Shown piece by piece: positions 16,988 through 24,178 of a stretch of DNA of 64,000 nt (positions are counted from its first letter, which is position 1; every line of letters starts with the position of its first letter). Under the pieces are notes generated by a model. The model ran no database searches. It was not told the DNA's origin and worked only from the letters and a program-made list of their open reading frames with translations. This DNA is from Acidobacteriota bacterium (GTDB taxonomy: Bacteria > Acidobacteriota > Blastocatellia > Pyrinomonadales > Pyrinomonadaceae), in assembly GCA_029781855.1 (NCBI GenBank), contig JAKOVX010000048.1:62001-126000 (forward strand), in the 5' to 3' direction. Position numbers and translations under genes: made by a program.

Positions 16988-17530
16988 ATGTTCCGCATTT
17001 CCAAAGACTCTCAGGCCTACTATCTGACGTCGGTAACCAAGGATCGACTCCCGATCTTTAGAAAAGCTGCCATCGCACAACTTACGTGTGAAGCGATTGC
17101 CGAATCCCGAAAGAAGCACGGCTTCCTGGTGTTCGCGTATGTAATAATGCTCGACCATTTGCATTTGGTCACCGATGACAAGGTCGGCCCGACGGACCTT
17201 CTGAGGTTGATCAACGGCATCGTCGGCCGACGGATACTTGACTATCTCAAAGCACCTGAATACGGACAATCGTTGGAAAAGCTCCGCATCAGTGATCGCT
17301 CCGATGGGTCGAAATACACTATCTGGCAGCGTCATCCTGACGCACGTTTGTTATGGAGCGAGCAAATGCTTTGGCAGCGGATACAATATACGCATTTGAA
17401 TCCGGTCAGATCGGAATTCGTCGACCATCCGAACGACTGGACGTGGTCCAGTGCCCGGATATGGCACGGAAAACGTGCTGATGATGAGCCCCTAGAGGTG
17501 GATAGGGATAATATAGAATGGCGAAGTTGA
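16988..17530 (+). CDS. REP-associated tyrosine transposase (RAYT, IS200/Y1-like)
   Basis: A single-domain Y1 HUH nuclease of 180 residues. The HUH motif appears as LDHLHLV (His57-Leu-His59). The catalytic-tyrosine helix is WQRIQYTHLNPVRSEFVDHP, with Tyr134 as the expected nucleophile, followed by DWTWSSARIW as in RAYT proteins. RAYTs cleave single-stranded REP DNA at palindromes and are thought to spread REP/REPIN elements; they are usually single-copy and domesticated. Here REP hairpins flank the gene (16879-16901, 17585-17606). It is inserted between moaD and moaE. All key residues are present, so it looks intact. Confidence 0.92.
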   Translation: MFRISKDSQAYYLTSVTKDRLPIFRKAAIAQLTCEAIAESRKKHGFLVFAYVIMLDHLHLVTDDKVGPTDLLRLINGIVGRRILDYLKAPEYGQSLEKLRISDRSDGSKYTIWQRHPDARLLWSEQMLWQRIQYTHLNPVRSEFVDHPNDWTWSSARIWHGKRADDEPLEVDRDNIEWRS

Positions 17531-17544
17531 TGTCGAATGGATCT

Positions 17545-17562
17545 CGCCCGCGAGTGCGGGCG
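17545..17562. repeat. Short palindrome after RAYT
   Basis: Perfect hairpin CGCCCGC GAGT GCGGGCG, 14 bp after the RAYT stop. It may end the RAYT message or be part of the REP group. It is not followed by a T-run, so it is not a classical terminator. Confidence 0.6.
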
Positions 17563-17584
17563 TGTGTCATATTAGATACGGCTC

Positions 17585-17628
17585 CGGTCGGGCAATAGCC
17601 CGACCGCAATGCGTCTGGGCAAAGCCCA
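17585..17628. repeat. REP palindrome pair downstream of RAYT
   Basis: The hairpin CGGTCGGGC AATA GCCCGACCG (17585-17606) has the same 9-bp stem as the copy upstream of RAYT but a 4-nt loop. A second small hairpin, TGGGC AAA GCCCA, lies at 17616-17628, 18 bp before moaE. The pair flanking the RAYT gene marks the borders of the inserted segment. Confidence 0.8.
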
Positions 17629-17646
17629 AAACGAAGGATCGTACAA

Positions 17647-18114
17647 ATGTCTCAGGACTTCTTCGAACTCACAACCTCGCCCCTCGACGTCGGTGCGATA
17701 GCCCGCCAGGTCGTTCCGCCGGAGTGCGGTGCGACGGTGACGCTCGACGGCTACGCGAGGAAATTTACAAAAGATAGGCAAACCGGCGAGGTTCGCGAGA
17801 CCGAGTACCTCGAATACGAAGCCTACGAGCCGATGGCGCTCAAGGAGATGCAGAAGCTGATCGAGCGTGCCAAAGCCGAATTCGAAGTCTCGAATATTGG
17901 CATCGTCCACCGTCTCGGCCGGCTCGAGATCGGCGAAACGAGCGTCGTCATTTCGGTTGCGGCTCCGCATCGCCGAGCGGCATTTGCCGCTTGCGAGTGG
18001 CTCATCAAAGAGCTCAAACGCACCGTCCCGATCTGGAAAAAAGAGGTCTACGCCGATGGCGAGCACTGGGTCGAGGGCGACTCCGCTCCCGAGCCCGACG
18101 TGCCGCGACCCTGA
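17647..18114 (+). CDS. moaE: Molybdopterin synthase catalytic subunit MoaE
   Basis: Large subunit of molybdopterin synthase, 155 residues, which converts precursor Z to molybdopterin using MoaD thiocarboxylate. Seen: the beta-hairpin CGATVTLDGYARKF, LEYEAYEPMALKEMQKL, the conserved VHRLGRLEIGETSVVISVAAPHRRAAF, and the catalytic stretch KRTVPIWKKEVYADGEHWVEG with the two active-site lysines. The first motif (usually G-x-x-x-x-F-x-G-x-V-R) is a little divergent (LDGYARK). It follows the RAYT insertion and ends 4 bp from the convergent HD hydrolase. Confidence 0.93.
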   Translation: MSQDFFELTTSPLDVGAIARQVVPPECGATVTLDGYARKFTKDRQTGEVRETEYLEYEAYEPMALKEMQKLIERAKAEFEVSNIGIVHRLGRLEIGETSVVISVAAPHRRAAFAACEWLIKELKRTVPIWKKEVYADGEHWVEGDSAPEPDVPRP

Positions 18115-18117
18115 CCG

Positions 18118-18678
18118 CTATTCCGTCCCCAGTTCCGCCCAAGCCTCCGCCACCGCCTGGTCAAATTCCGCTTCGAGTGCGGCGTTCGCACCGCGCAAGC
18201 CCGCGACGACCGCGATGCCCCAGCGAACGTATTCGCGTCGGCGTGTAATGTCCCAATCGACGCCCGGATCGCGAACGACGTCACGGATGTTCGAGATCTT
18301 GTCGGCAAGCTTGATCGTTTGGGCCCCGCGTGACAGGTGCGGAGCGTGCTCGATCTGTTTCTGCTTTCGCTCGTGCTTCGGCAGCGATTTGTCGTCCGTT
18401 ACCTCCAGCACGTAGTCGGCGACCGCCTGGCCAAACTCGGCCGCGATCTCCTCCGCCGTCACGCCGCAGTCCTCGACCGTGTCGTGCAGCAGCGCCGCCC
18501 GCAAAATGTCGATGTCGTCGACCTCGCCGATCGTCGCGATAAAATTCGCTACTTCTATTGGGTGATTGATATAAGGCTCGCGCCGCGAACCCTTCCGAAA
18601 ATGCCCCGTATGTTTCTCAGCCGCAAACCGGGCAGCCTGCAGCAATTGTTGTAGGTATTTCACATTCCATAGTGACAA
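18118..18678 (-). CDS. HD-domain hydrolase, small (p)ppGpp hydrolase-like (MESH1/SpoT-type)
   Basis: A 186-residue protein made of one HD domain. Seen: FAAEKHTGHFRKGSRREPYINHPIEVANF, LRAALLHDTVEDCGVT (the HD pair and the E-D motif of RelA/SpoT hydrolases), and HLSRGAQTIKLADKISNIRDV with the distal Asp. No synthetase, TGS or ACT domain is present, so it resembles small alarmone hydrolases (MESH1) that remove the 3'-pyrophosphate of ppGpp. Whether ppGpp is the true substrate is inferred from family. It converges with moaE with only 3 bp between the stops. Confidence 0.88.
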   Translation of the reverse strand: MSLWNVKYLQQLLQAARFAAEKHTGHFRKGSRREPYINHPIEVANFIATIGEVDDIDILRAALLHDTVEDCGVTAEEIAAEFGQAVADYVLEVTDDKSLPKHERKQKQIEHAPHLSRGAQTIKLADKISNIRDVVRDPGVDWDITRRREYVRWGIAVVAGLRGANAALEAEFDQAVAEAWAELGTE

Positions 18679-19022
18679 ACCCGCCGAAAAACGTCAATCA
18701 GATCAAGCTCCCCGCCTTGTTTAGGCGGGGTGGCCGCAGGCCGGGGCGGTAGTTCCGCCAAAGCTCTTTTTCCGCAGCCTTCTGATTTCTGAATTCTGGT
18801 TTCTGATTTCTGACCCGCCGAGGTGGTGGTAGCGGCAGACGGGGTGGTTCTCTCCCGCCGCCTACTGATCTCCGCCTTCTGATTTCCAAGCTCCCACCTT
18901 CAGGCTTCTAGCTTCTAGCTTCTCGCTTCTGATTTCTGATTTCTGATTTCTGAATTCTGATTCCTGACTGGTCGACGTTGTGGAAGTGCCATCCCGAACC
19001 GAATATTTGTTATAATATTTGG
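18679..19022. repeat. Repeat-rich intergenic region with hairpin and TTCTGAT arrays
   Basis: No gene is seen. It contains a strong hairpin CCCCGCCT TGTTT AGGCGGGG (18710-18730) near the HD-gene start. Two blocks of tandem TTCTGATT-like heptamers (18781-18813 and 18905-18968) are joined by a GC-rich CCGCC-bearing stretch. The heptamer blocks read as short direct repeats with drift and look like slippage-prone sequence rather than code. Confidence 0.7.
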
Positions 19023-19235
19023 GTGAAATTGAGCGAAGCAAGGATAGACAAAAGCCAGTTGCGGGTCTTTTCCTCGTTCGAAGAATCCGACGAGGCCGAC
19101 CGCGAATATTGGCATTCCCGGACTCCTGCCGAACGCCTCGCAGCCCTCGAACTGATGCGTCAAAGCGCCTATGGATACGACGATCCGACTGCCAGAAGAC
19201 TTCAAAGAGTTCTTGAGATTGTTAGGGGCGTTTGA
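19023..19235 (+). CDS. Small hypothetical protein paired with nucleotidyltransferase
   Basis: A protein of about 70 residues. A GTG at 19023 gives VKLSEARIDKSQLRVFSSFE; an ATG 15 codons upstream would add an unconserved-looking arm. It is charged and helical, with [46 protein letters not shown]. This pattern (EEADREYW..TP.ERL...E..R) is one I associate with small genes preceding nucleotidyltransferase genes. Its 3' end overlaps the next gene by 65 bp, which indicates tight coupling. It could be a partner or antitoxin-like protein; that is inference. Confidence 0.72.
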   Translation: MKLSEARIDKSQLRVFSSFEESDEADREYWHSRTPAERLAALELMRQSAYGYDDPTARRLQRVLEIVRGV

Positions 19236-19620
19236 GGTTGATTATCTCCTCGTCGGCGGCTACGCCGTCGGATATTACGGCTATCCCCGTCCAACCGGCG
19301 ATATTGATATCTGGGTCTCACGCTTGCCTGAAAATGCGAAAAAGATCGTTGCCGCCCTGAACGAATTTGGGTTCTCGTCACCCGATATCTCGGCCGAACT
19401 CTTTACACTCGAAAAAAGCATCGTCCGAATGGGAGTTCCGCCGTTCAAACTCGAAATTATCACCTTTATCGACGGTGTCCGATTCGATGAGTGTTTTGAT
19501 CGTAGAGAAATAGCGGAAATTGATGGCTGCAGCGTCAGTCTCATCGGTCTCGCCGATCTCAAGATCAACAAAAAAGCCAGCGGCCGGCCGAAAGATATCA
19601 ACGACCTCGAAAATCTATGA
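19171..19620 (+). CDS. Nucleotidyltransferase-fold protein (DUF6036-like)
   Basis: A 149-residue minimal nucleotidyltransferase. Seen: [26 protein letters not shown], i.e. G-G-x-A-V with D-I-D metal-binding pair, as in the Pol-beta superfamily, then [13 protein letters not shown] with a third acidic site candidate, and [25 protein letters not shown], the R-x-K-D-x-x-D-L ending typical of this family. It overlaps the preceding small gene by 65 bp. Members of the fold serve as MNT/AbiEii-type toxins or antitoxins, among other roles; activity here cannot be told from sequence alone. Confidence 0.87.
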   Translation: MDTTIRLPEDFKEFLRLLGAFEVDYLLVGGYAVGYYGYPRPTGDIDIWVSRLPENAKKIVAALNEFGFSSPDISAELFTLEKSIVRMGVPPFKLEIITFIDGVRFDECFDRREIAEIDGCSVSLIGLADLKINKKASGRPKDINDLENL

Positions 19621-19621
19621 G

Positions 19622-19807
19622 ATCCTCCCGATCAACTAGTTGAACGCCGCCAAACCCGATCGGATCCTCGGAAATGAACCTGCCGATCTTCGGGTCGTAC
19701 CACCTTGCCCGGCTGTACCGCAGCCCCGTAAAGCTGTCGTACTCCCGCCCGGTAAACTGATACCGCGTCCCAAAACTCGCACTCGTCGGAAGTGTGTTTT
19801 TGCCGCT
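19622..19807 (-). pseudogene. Remnant of an RHS-repeat protein core
   Basis: On the minus strand the bases translate to [20 protein letters not shown] followed by [20 protein letters not shown], the hyperconserved C-terminal core motif of RHS/YD-repeat proteins. Upstream in the same frame a TGA lies at 19808-19810 and no RHS repeats precede it, so only about 55 core-adjacent residues survive. The fragment abuts the nucleotidyltransferase stop. It is a decayed end of an RHS toxin-like gene or a displaced core cassette. Confidence 0.85.
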
Positions 19808-19904
19808 TCAATTGATTCTCTTCGCCGTCAGCTTACCCACCGACTCAATTAACTGTTGCTAAGCCTTCGACGCCGAATCGACGCCCGAGATGTGTAAAAA
19901 ATGT

Positions 19905-19933
19905 TTGAAACAGGCTTAACAACATTATATACT
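19905..19933 (+). promoter_or_regulatory. Sigma70-type promoter for the large secreted protein
   Basis: TTGAAA (19905-19910), 17-bp spacer, then TATACT (19928-19933): near-consensus -35 and -10 boxes with ideal spacing. The start point would be near 19940, giving a leader of about 80 nt before the ATG at 20020. The region is AT-rich compared with its surroundings. No other function is evident. Confidence 0.6.
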
Positions 19934-20019
19934 TATGCTTTCGGGTGCTGTGTTCAGCGTGTCCCGGCGGTCGTCAAAACGTTCCGAGATATTTACCGTA
20001 TTCTTCTCACATTTCCCAT

Positions 20020-23000
20020 ATGAAAGACAATATTCTTCCTCGCAAAATTCTCTTCCTGGGCCTTACGGCCATTTCATTTCTACTTTCGGGTTTGGCGATC
20101 GATATGTTCGGCCCGACTCATGCCGCGGTGGCGGTCCCGCAGTTCACCGGCCAAATTACGGCATACGCTCAGCGTTCAAATGCCCTGATCTTTGACCCTT
20201 CGTCCTCAAAGATATACGCAAGTATACCGAGCGGCACTAACCAATATGGAAATTCCGTGGTTAGGATCGATCCTGCGACGGGTCAGGTCGAACAGTCGGT
20301 CTGGGTCGGGAGCGAACCGGGCAAAATGGTCCTGGCCGCCGATGGAAATTCACTTTATGTGCTGCTCGGTGGAGCTCGCTCTGTCCGCCGGATAGATCTC
20401 GCCACTTGGGCGGCGGGTCAGGAGGTCCGGGTCGGGACGACCGCATTCGACGGGCCGCTGCAGGGGATCGATATCACAGTTTCACCGTCCGACCCGAATG
20501 TCATCGCCGTATCTCGTTTGTCGGCCGTTACCAGTAACCCGAAAGGCGTCGCGGTATTCGACAACGGTGTCCAGAGGCCAAACACAGGTGGTACGAGTGG
20601 TTCGATAACGTTCACGTCTTCGGACGCAGCCATTTTCGGCATCGATTTTAATGGCGGATATCTACAGCCGATGGTCGTCGGCCCGGGCGGGATCGTGTCG
20701 GCCGGAAACGGAACGACAGGCGTCGTCGGAAGGCTGGCATTTGTAAATGGCTCGGTCTATGTCGGGAATGGGTCGATACTGGACGGTAACGGTTCGCGTG
20801 TCGCGACGCTTGACCTCGGTAGTTCGCAGTATGTGACTTATCCGTTCGTGGTAGATGCTCCGAATCATCGGGCGTTTTACGTTTCGGCGTCTAACAACGC
20901 ATTGACGGTGAGATCGTATGACACCGACACATATGTATTGAATGGCTCGATCACTCTTTCCGGCATTAGTTCGAACCCAATTGACGTCGTGCGGTTCGAT
21001 ACCAACGGGTTGGCCATAAGCACCTCGGATGGACCCACGTATTTCATTCGATCTGACCTCGTCGGGCCCGGAACGATCGGTTCACCTGCTCCTTCACCAA
21101 CGCCGACACCGTCGCAGAACTGGCAGACTTTCATTCAACCGGTTGCGATTCCCGTTAACGATGTTCAGCCAAATTCGGCTGATGGCTTACTTTACGCCAC
21201 TGTACCGAGCGTGGCCGGGTCCGGCCTCGGGAATACGATCACAAGGATCGATCCGCGATTAGGGACCGTCCTGGCTTCGACGTTTGTCGGAAGCGAGCCT
21301 AAACGCCTAAAGGTCTCAGATGACGGCGGAACGCTCTACACCGTGTTGTCGGGAATCAATGCGGTTCGGCGTTTTGATGCCGGCACGCAGACCGCCGGAA
21401 TTCAGTTTTCACCGACCGGAACGAACAACCCGATCGTCGATCTCGCCATTTTGCCCGGTCATCCGGAATCTGTCGTCATTTCCTCCGGTAACAGCGGTAT
21501 TGGGCTGTACGACAATGGAGTTCGCAAAACAAATGCCCCCCAGAACACCATCGGATCGATCGAAACTAATGCGGACGGCAGCGTTATTTACGGATACAAC
21601 GATCTTGATTCGGGATTCGATCTCTACAAGTTAAATGTTGACGCGAACGGCCTGGCGGTTGATTCTGATCACCGAAACCTCCTCTATTATTACGATAACG
21701 ATTTCAAATTCGACGAAGGAAAGTTATTTGGTAAGGATGGCAGAGTAGTCGATCCCGAAGCTAACGCGATGATCGGCAAGTTCAATATCGGAGCGACTGC
21801 CGGTTCGTCCGTAGTGGTCGACCACGATACCCGGCGGGTCTATCTGCTTGTCAACAATGAGATACAGGCATTCGACCTGGATACCTATAACAAGATCGGT
21901 TCGATCCCTATCCCGTATGACCAAAATTCATACACCAATTACACGGGCCTGGTCCGTTGGGGCGTCAACGGCCTTGCGGTCGGGGTCAAGACCGGGGCAG
22001 GAGCCAACTATCTAAATATCATTGAAAGTTCGATCGTTGCTCCAAGTGGCACTTTGCCTCTCGGCCACCGAATGGAACTGGCGGCAAAGAGCGTCAACGA
22101 ATCGTCCCAAACCGTTTCGGTCAATGTCGCACGAACCGGTGATCTGGGCTCGACAACGACGGTAAATTACGCCACGGCCGACGGAACCGCGGTCGGGGGG
22201 CAAGACTACGTTCCGGTAAATGGAACACTAACGTTCTTGCCCGGTGAGACTACAAAAACAGTGCCCGTGACACTGATCAACGACAACGTTTACGAGGGCA
22301 ACGAGACATTCAGTATGAACCTTTCGGAGACCGGCACATCCGGCGAGACCCTTCGGTTTCCGACGTCGACGGTGGTTACGATCGTAGATAACGAAAGCCC
22401 GCCCGCGATCCAGGGGTCGCCGGTCACCGTCCACGAGCCGCCAAATGGCCAAACACTGGATCTTCAGGTCGTCGTCTCGCTACGAAATCCTTCTGCCCAG
22501 ACCGTTACGTTCGACTACGCTACCGTAAACGGCACGGCACAGGCAGGGACCGACTTTCTCGCTACAAGCGGGACTTTGACGTTCGCACCGCTTGAAACCA
22601 CCAAGTCTATTCCAGTTACAATATTGGGCGACAACGTTTCAGAGGCTACCGAGCAGTTCTCGATCAATTTGCAGCCTACGTCGCCCGGAACCGGAGGGGT
22701 CTATCAATATCCGGTGATCACAATTTTACCGCCCAGGAGATCGGCCTTCGATTTTGACGGCGACGGCAAGACGGACCTTTCGGTCTTCCGGCCGAATGGA
22801 GCGACGGGTACTGAGTGGTGGCTGCTGATGAGTTCGGACGGCGGGAACTATGCGACTCAGTTTGGCAATCCCTCGGATAAGCCTGTTGCTGCCGATTACA
22901 CCGGCGACGGCAAGGCGGATATCGCTTTCTGGCGTCCTTCGACAGGCGAGTGGTTCATCCTTCGGAGCGAGGACTTCTCGTACTTCTCATTCCCGTTCGG

Positions 23001-23586
23001 CTCGAACGGCGATGTCCCGGCACCGGCCGACTATGACGGCGATGGTAAGACGGACGCTGCGGTATTTAGGCCGGCGACGGCAACGTGGTACATTCTCCGG
23101 TCGACGGGCGGAACAACTATCCAGCAATTCGGATCCGTTGGCGACGTCCCGGTTGCCGGGGATTACGACGGAGATACGCGCGCGGATATGGCCGTCTTTC
23201 GTCCAGATGGGGTGAACGGCTCGGAATGGTGGATCTTTAGGAGCAGTAATGCCTCGGTAGTCGCGACTCAATTCGGATCGGCAACAGACATGGCCGTGCC
23301 TGCGGATTACACCGGTGACGGAAAAACGGATGTCGCTATTTGGCGTCCTTCGACCGGGCAATGGTACGTTCTCAGGAGCGAGGACTCCTCGTTTTACGCG
23401 TTTCCGTTCGGATCAAATGGCGACATTCCCGTCCCCGGCGACTACGATGGTGACGGCAAAACTGACGCCGCGGTATTCCGCCCAGCAGGATCGATGTGGT
23501 TCGCCCAGGGCTCGACGTCAGGTACGATCATCCAGCAATTCGGTGCAGCAGGCGATGTGCCCGTCCCGAGTGAGCTTGTGAGGTAG
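20020..23586 (+). CDS. Large secreted beta-propeller / Calx-beta / FG-GAP repeat protein
   Basis: A 1188-residue exported protein. I take the ATG at 20020 (MKDNILPRKILFLGLTAISF), which gives a signal peptide; a start 25 codons earlier would spoil it. Domain order: two related YVTN-like beta-propeller halves (about 45-345 and 370-690, each with ATGQVE..VGSEPGK / LGTVLA..VGSEPKR blocks) joined by a PSPTPTPS linker; two Calx-beta domains (about 690-910; VNYATADGTAVGGQDYVP and FDYATVNGTAQAGTDFL); then FG-GAP/VCBS repeats to the end (FDFDGDGKTDLSVFRP, ADYTGDGKADIAFWRP and similar calcium-loop motifs). It is probably an adhesin-like or surface calcium-binding protein. The C-terminal repeat block is nearly the same as in the gene at 63142. 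Confidence 0.92.
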   Translation: MKDNILPRKILFLGLTAISFLLSGLAIDMFGPTHAAVAVPQFTGQITAYAQRSNALIFDPSSSKIYASIPSGTNQYGNSVVRIDPATGQVEQSVWVGSEPGKMVLAADGNSLYVLLGGARSVRRIDLATWAAGQEVRVGTTAFDGPLQGIDITVSPSDPNVIAVSRLSAVTSNPKGVAVFDNGVQRPNTGGTSGSITFTSSDAAIFGIDFNGGYLQPMVVGPGGIVSAGNGTTGVVGRLAFVNGSVYVGNGSILDGNGSRVATLDLGSSQYVTYPFVVDAPNHRAFYVSASNNALTVRSYDTDTYVLNGSITLSGISSNPIDVVRFDTNGLAISTSDGPTYFIRSDLVGPGTIGSPAPSPTPTPSQNWQTFIQPVAIPVNDVQPNSADGLLYATVPSVAGSGLGNTITRIDPRLGTVLASTFVGSEPKRLKVSDDGGTLYTVLSGINAVRRFDAGTQTAGIQFSPTGTNNPIVDLAILPGHPESVVISSGNSGIGLYDNGVRKTNAPQNTIGSIETNADGSVIYGYNDLDSGFDLYKLNVDANGLAVDSDHRNLLYYYDNDFKFDEGKLFGKDGRVVDPEANAMIGKFNIGATAGSSVVVDHDTRRVYLLVNNEIQAFDLDTYNKIGSIPIPYDQNSYTNYTGLVRWGVNGLAVGVKTGAGANYLNIIESSIVAPSGTLPLGHRMELAAKSVNESSQTVSVNVARTGDLGSTTTVNYATADGTAVGGQDYVPVNGTLTFLPGETTKTVPVTLINDNVYEGNETFSMNLSETGTSGETLRFPTSTVVTIVDNESPPAIQGSPVTVHEPPNGQTLDLQVVVSLRNPSAQTVTFDYATVNGTAQAGTDFLATSGTLTFAPLETTKSIPVTILGDNVSEATEQFSINLQPTSPGTGGVYQYPVITILPPRRSAFDFDGDGKTDLSVFRPNGATGTEWWLLMSSDGGNYATQFGNPSDKPVAADYTGDGKADIAFWRPSTGEWFILRSEDFSYFSFPFGSNGDVPAPADYDGDGKTDAAVFRPATATWYILRSTGGTTIQQFGSVGDVPVAGDYDGDTRADMAVFRPDGVNGSEWWIFRSSNASVVATQFGSATDMAVPADYTGDGKTDVAIWRPSTGQWYVLRSEDSSFYAFPFGSNGDIPVPGDYDGDGKTDAAVFRPAGSMWFAQGSTSGTIIQQFGAAGDVPVPSELVR

Positions 23587-24178
23587 TTGTGGACAGAGGC
23601 CATGGAACGGTGAATACTTTGCTTTTAGAAGTAGAATCCTGACCCATTGACGCGGGATTCGGCATCAGCGTCCGTGACCTTGAATCCGGCGCAAGCGCTG
23701 GAGAGTTCGCGATCTTTATCGCCTTTCCGTTTCAATGAACTCTGCCGCAAAAGTGACGCCGGCCTTTCAAAATCGCCGTCGGATAACGCAAATACACGCC
23801 GAAATACACGCCGAAATAGCTGTCGGAATACCGGTCGCCGCAACGCACCGGAGAAGGAAATTTTTCGTAGGAAGATGCGAATCATTTAGCGCACTTAAAT
23901 GCTCCACGAGATGCGTAAATGGCGGCCGGGGCCCGATCGAATGCAACAAAGCGGCATTTCAGCCCTAAAATTTCGATCAGAAACATAGCGCCTGAGAGGG
24001 GTAAACATAGCGCCTGAGGGGGGTATCGAGTGCGCCTGAGAGGGGTTTTGAGTGCGCCTGAGAGGGGTATCGAGTGCGCCTGACGCCCATTCTATCGGCT
24101 TTGCGTCAAAACCGGGCACACAAGTCCGAAATTATCTAAAATTTGAAAATGCGCTTTTTCCGGGGGAACTAAAATCCT
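23587..24178. other. Gene-free 592-bp region
   Basis: I see no convincing gene here. It contains a short double repeat of ACGCCGAAATAC (about 23789-23817) and a five-unit 22-bp tandem repeat described separately. Open frames present are short and do not resemble any family. It separates the convergent secreted-protein gene and the S55 peptidase-like gene, so terminators would be expected, but none with a T-run was found. Confidence 0.5.
23981..24083. repeat. Five-unit 22-bp tandem repeat
   Basis: Units of 22 bp at 23981, 24003, 24025, 24047 and 24069 (last one truncated). Each has an 8-bp variable head (AAACATAG twice, then ATCGAGTG, TTTGAGTG, ATCGAGTG) and a nearly constant core CGCCTGAGAGGGGT. 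The second unit has one change in the core. The period equals about two helical turns, so the cores lie on one face of the DNA. It lies outside any gene. No direct link to known iterons or insertion-sequence ends was recognised. Confidence 0.85.

Noticed and set aside
23625..23885. Small minus-strand gene of 86 codons
   Set aside because: Arg/Phe-rich product with tandem repeats, no ribosome-binding site and no family; likely repeat-derived open frame.
23981..24083. CRISPR array
   Set aside because: The 22-bp units follow each other head to tail with no unique spacers and no cas genes are seen.
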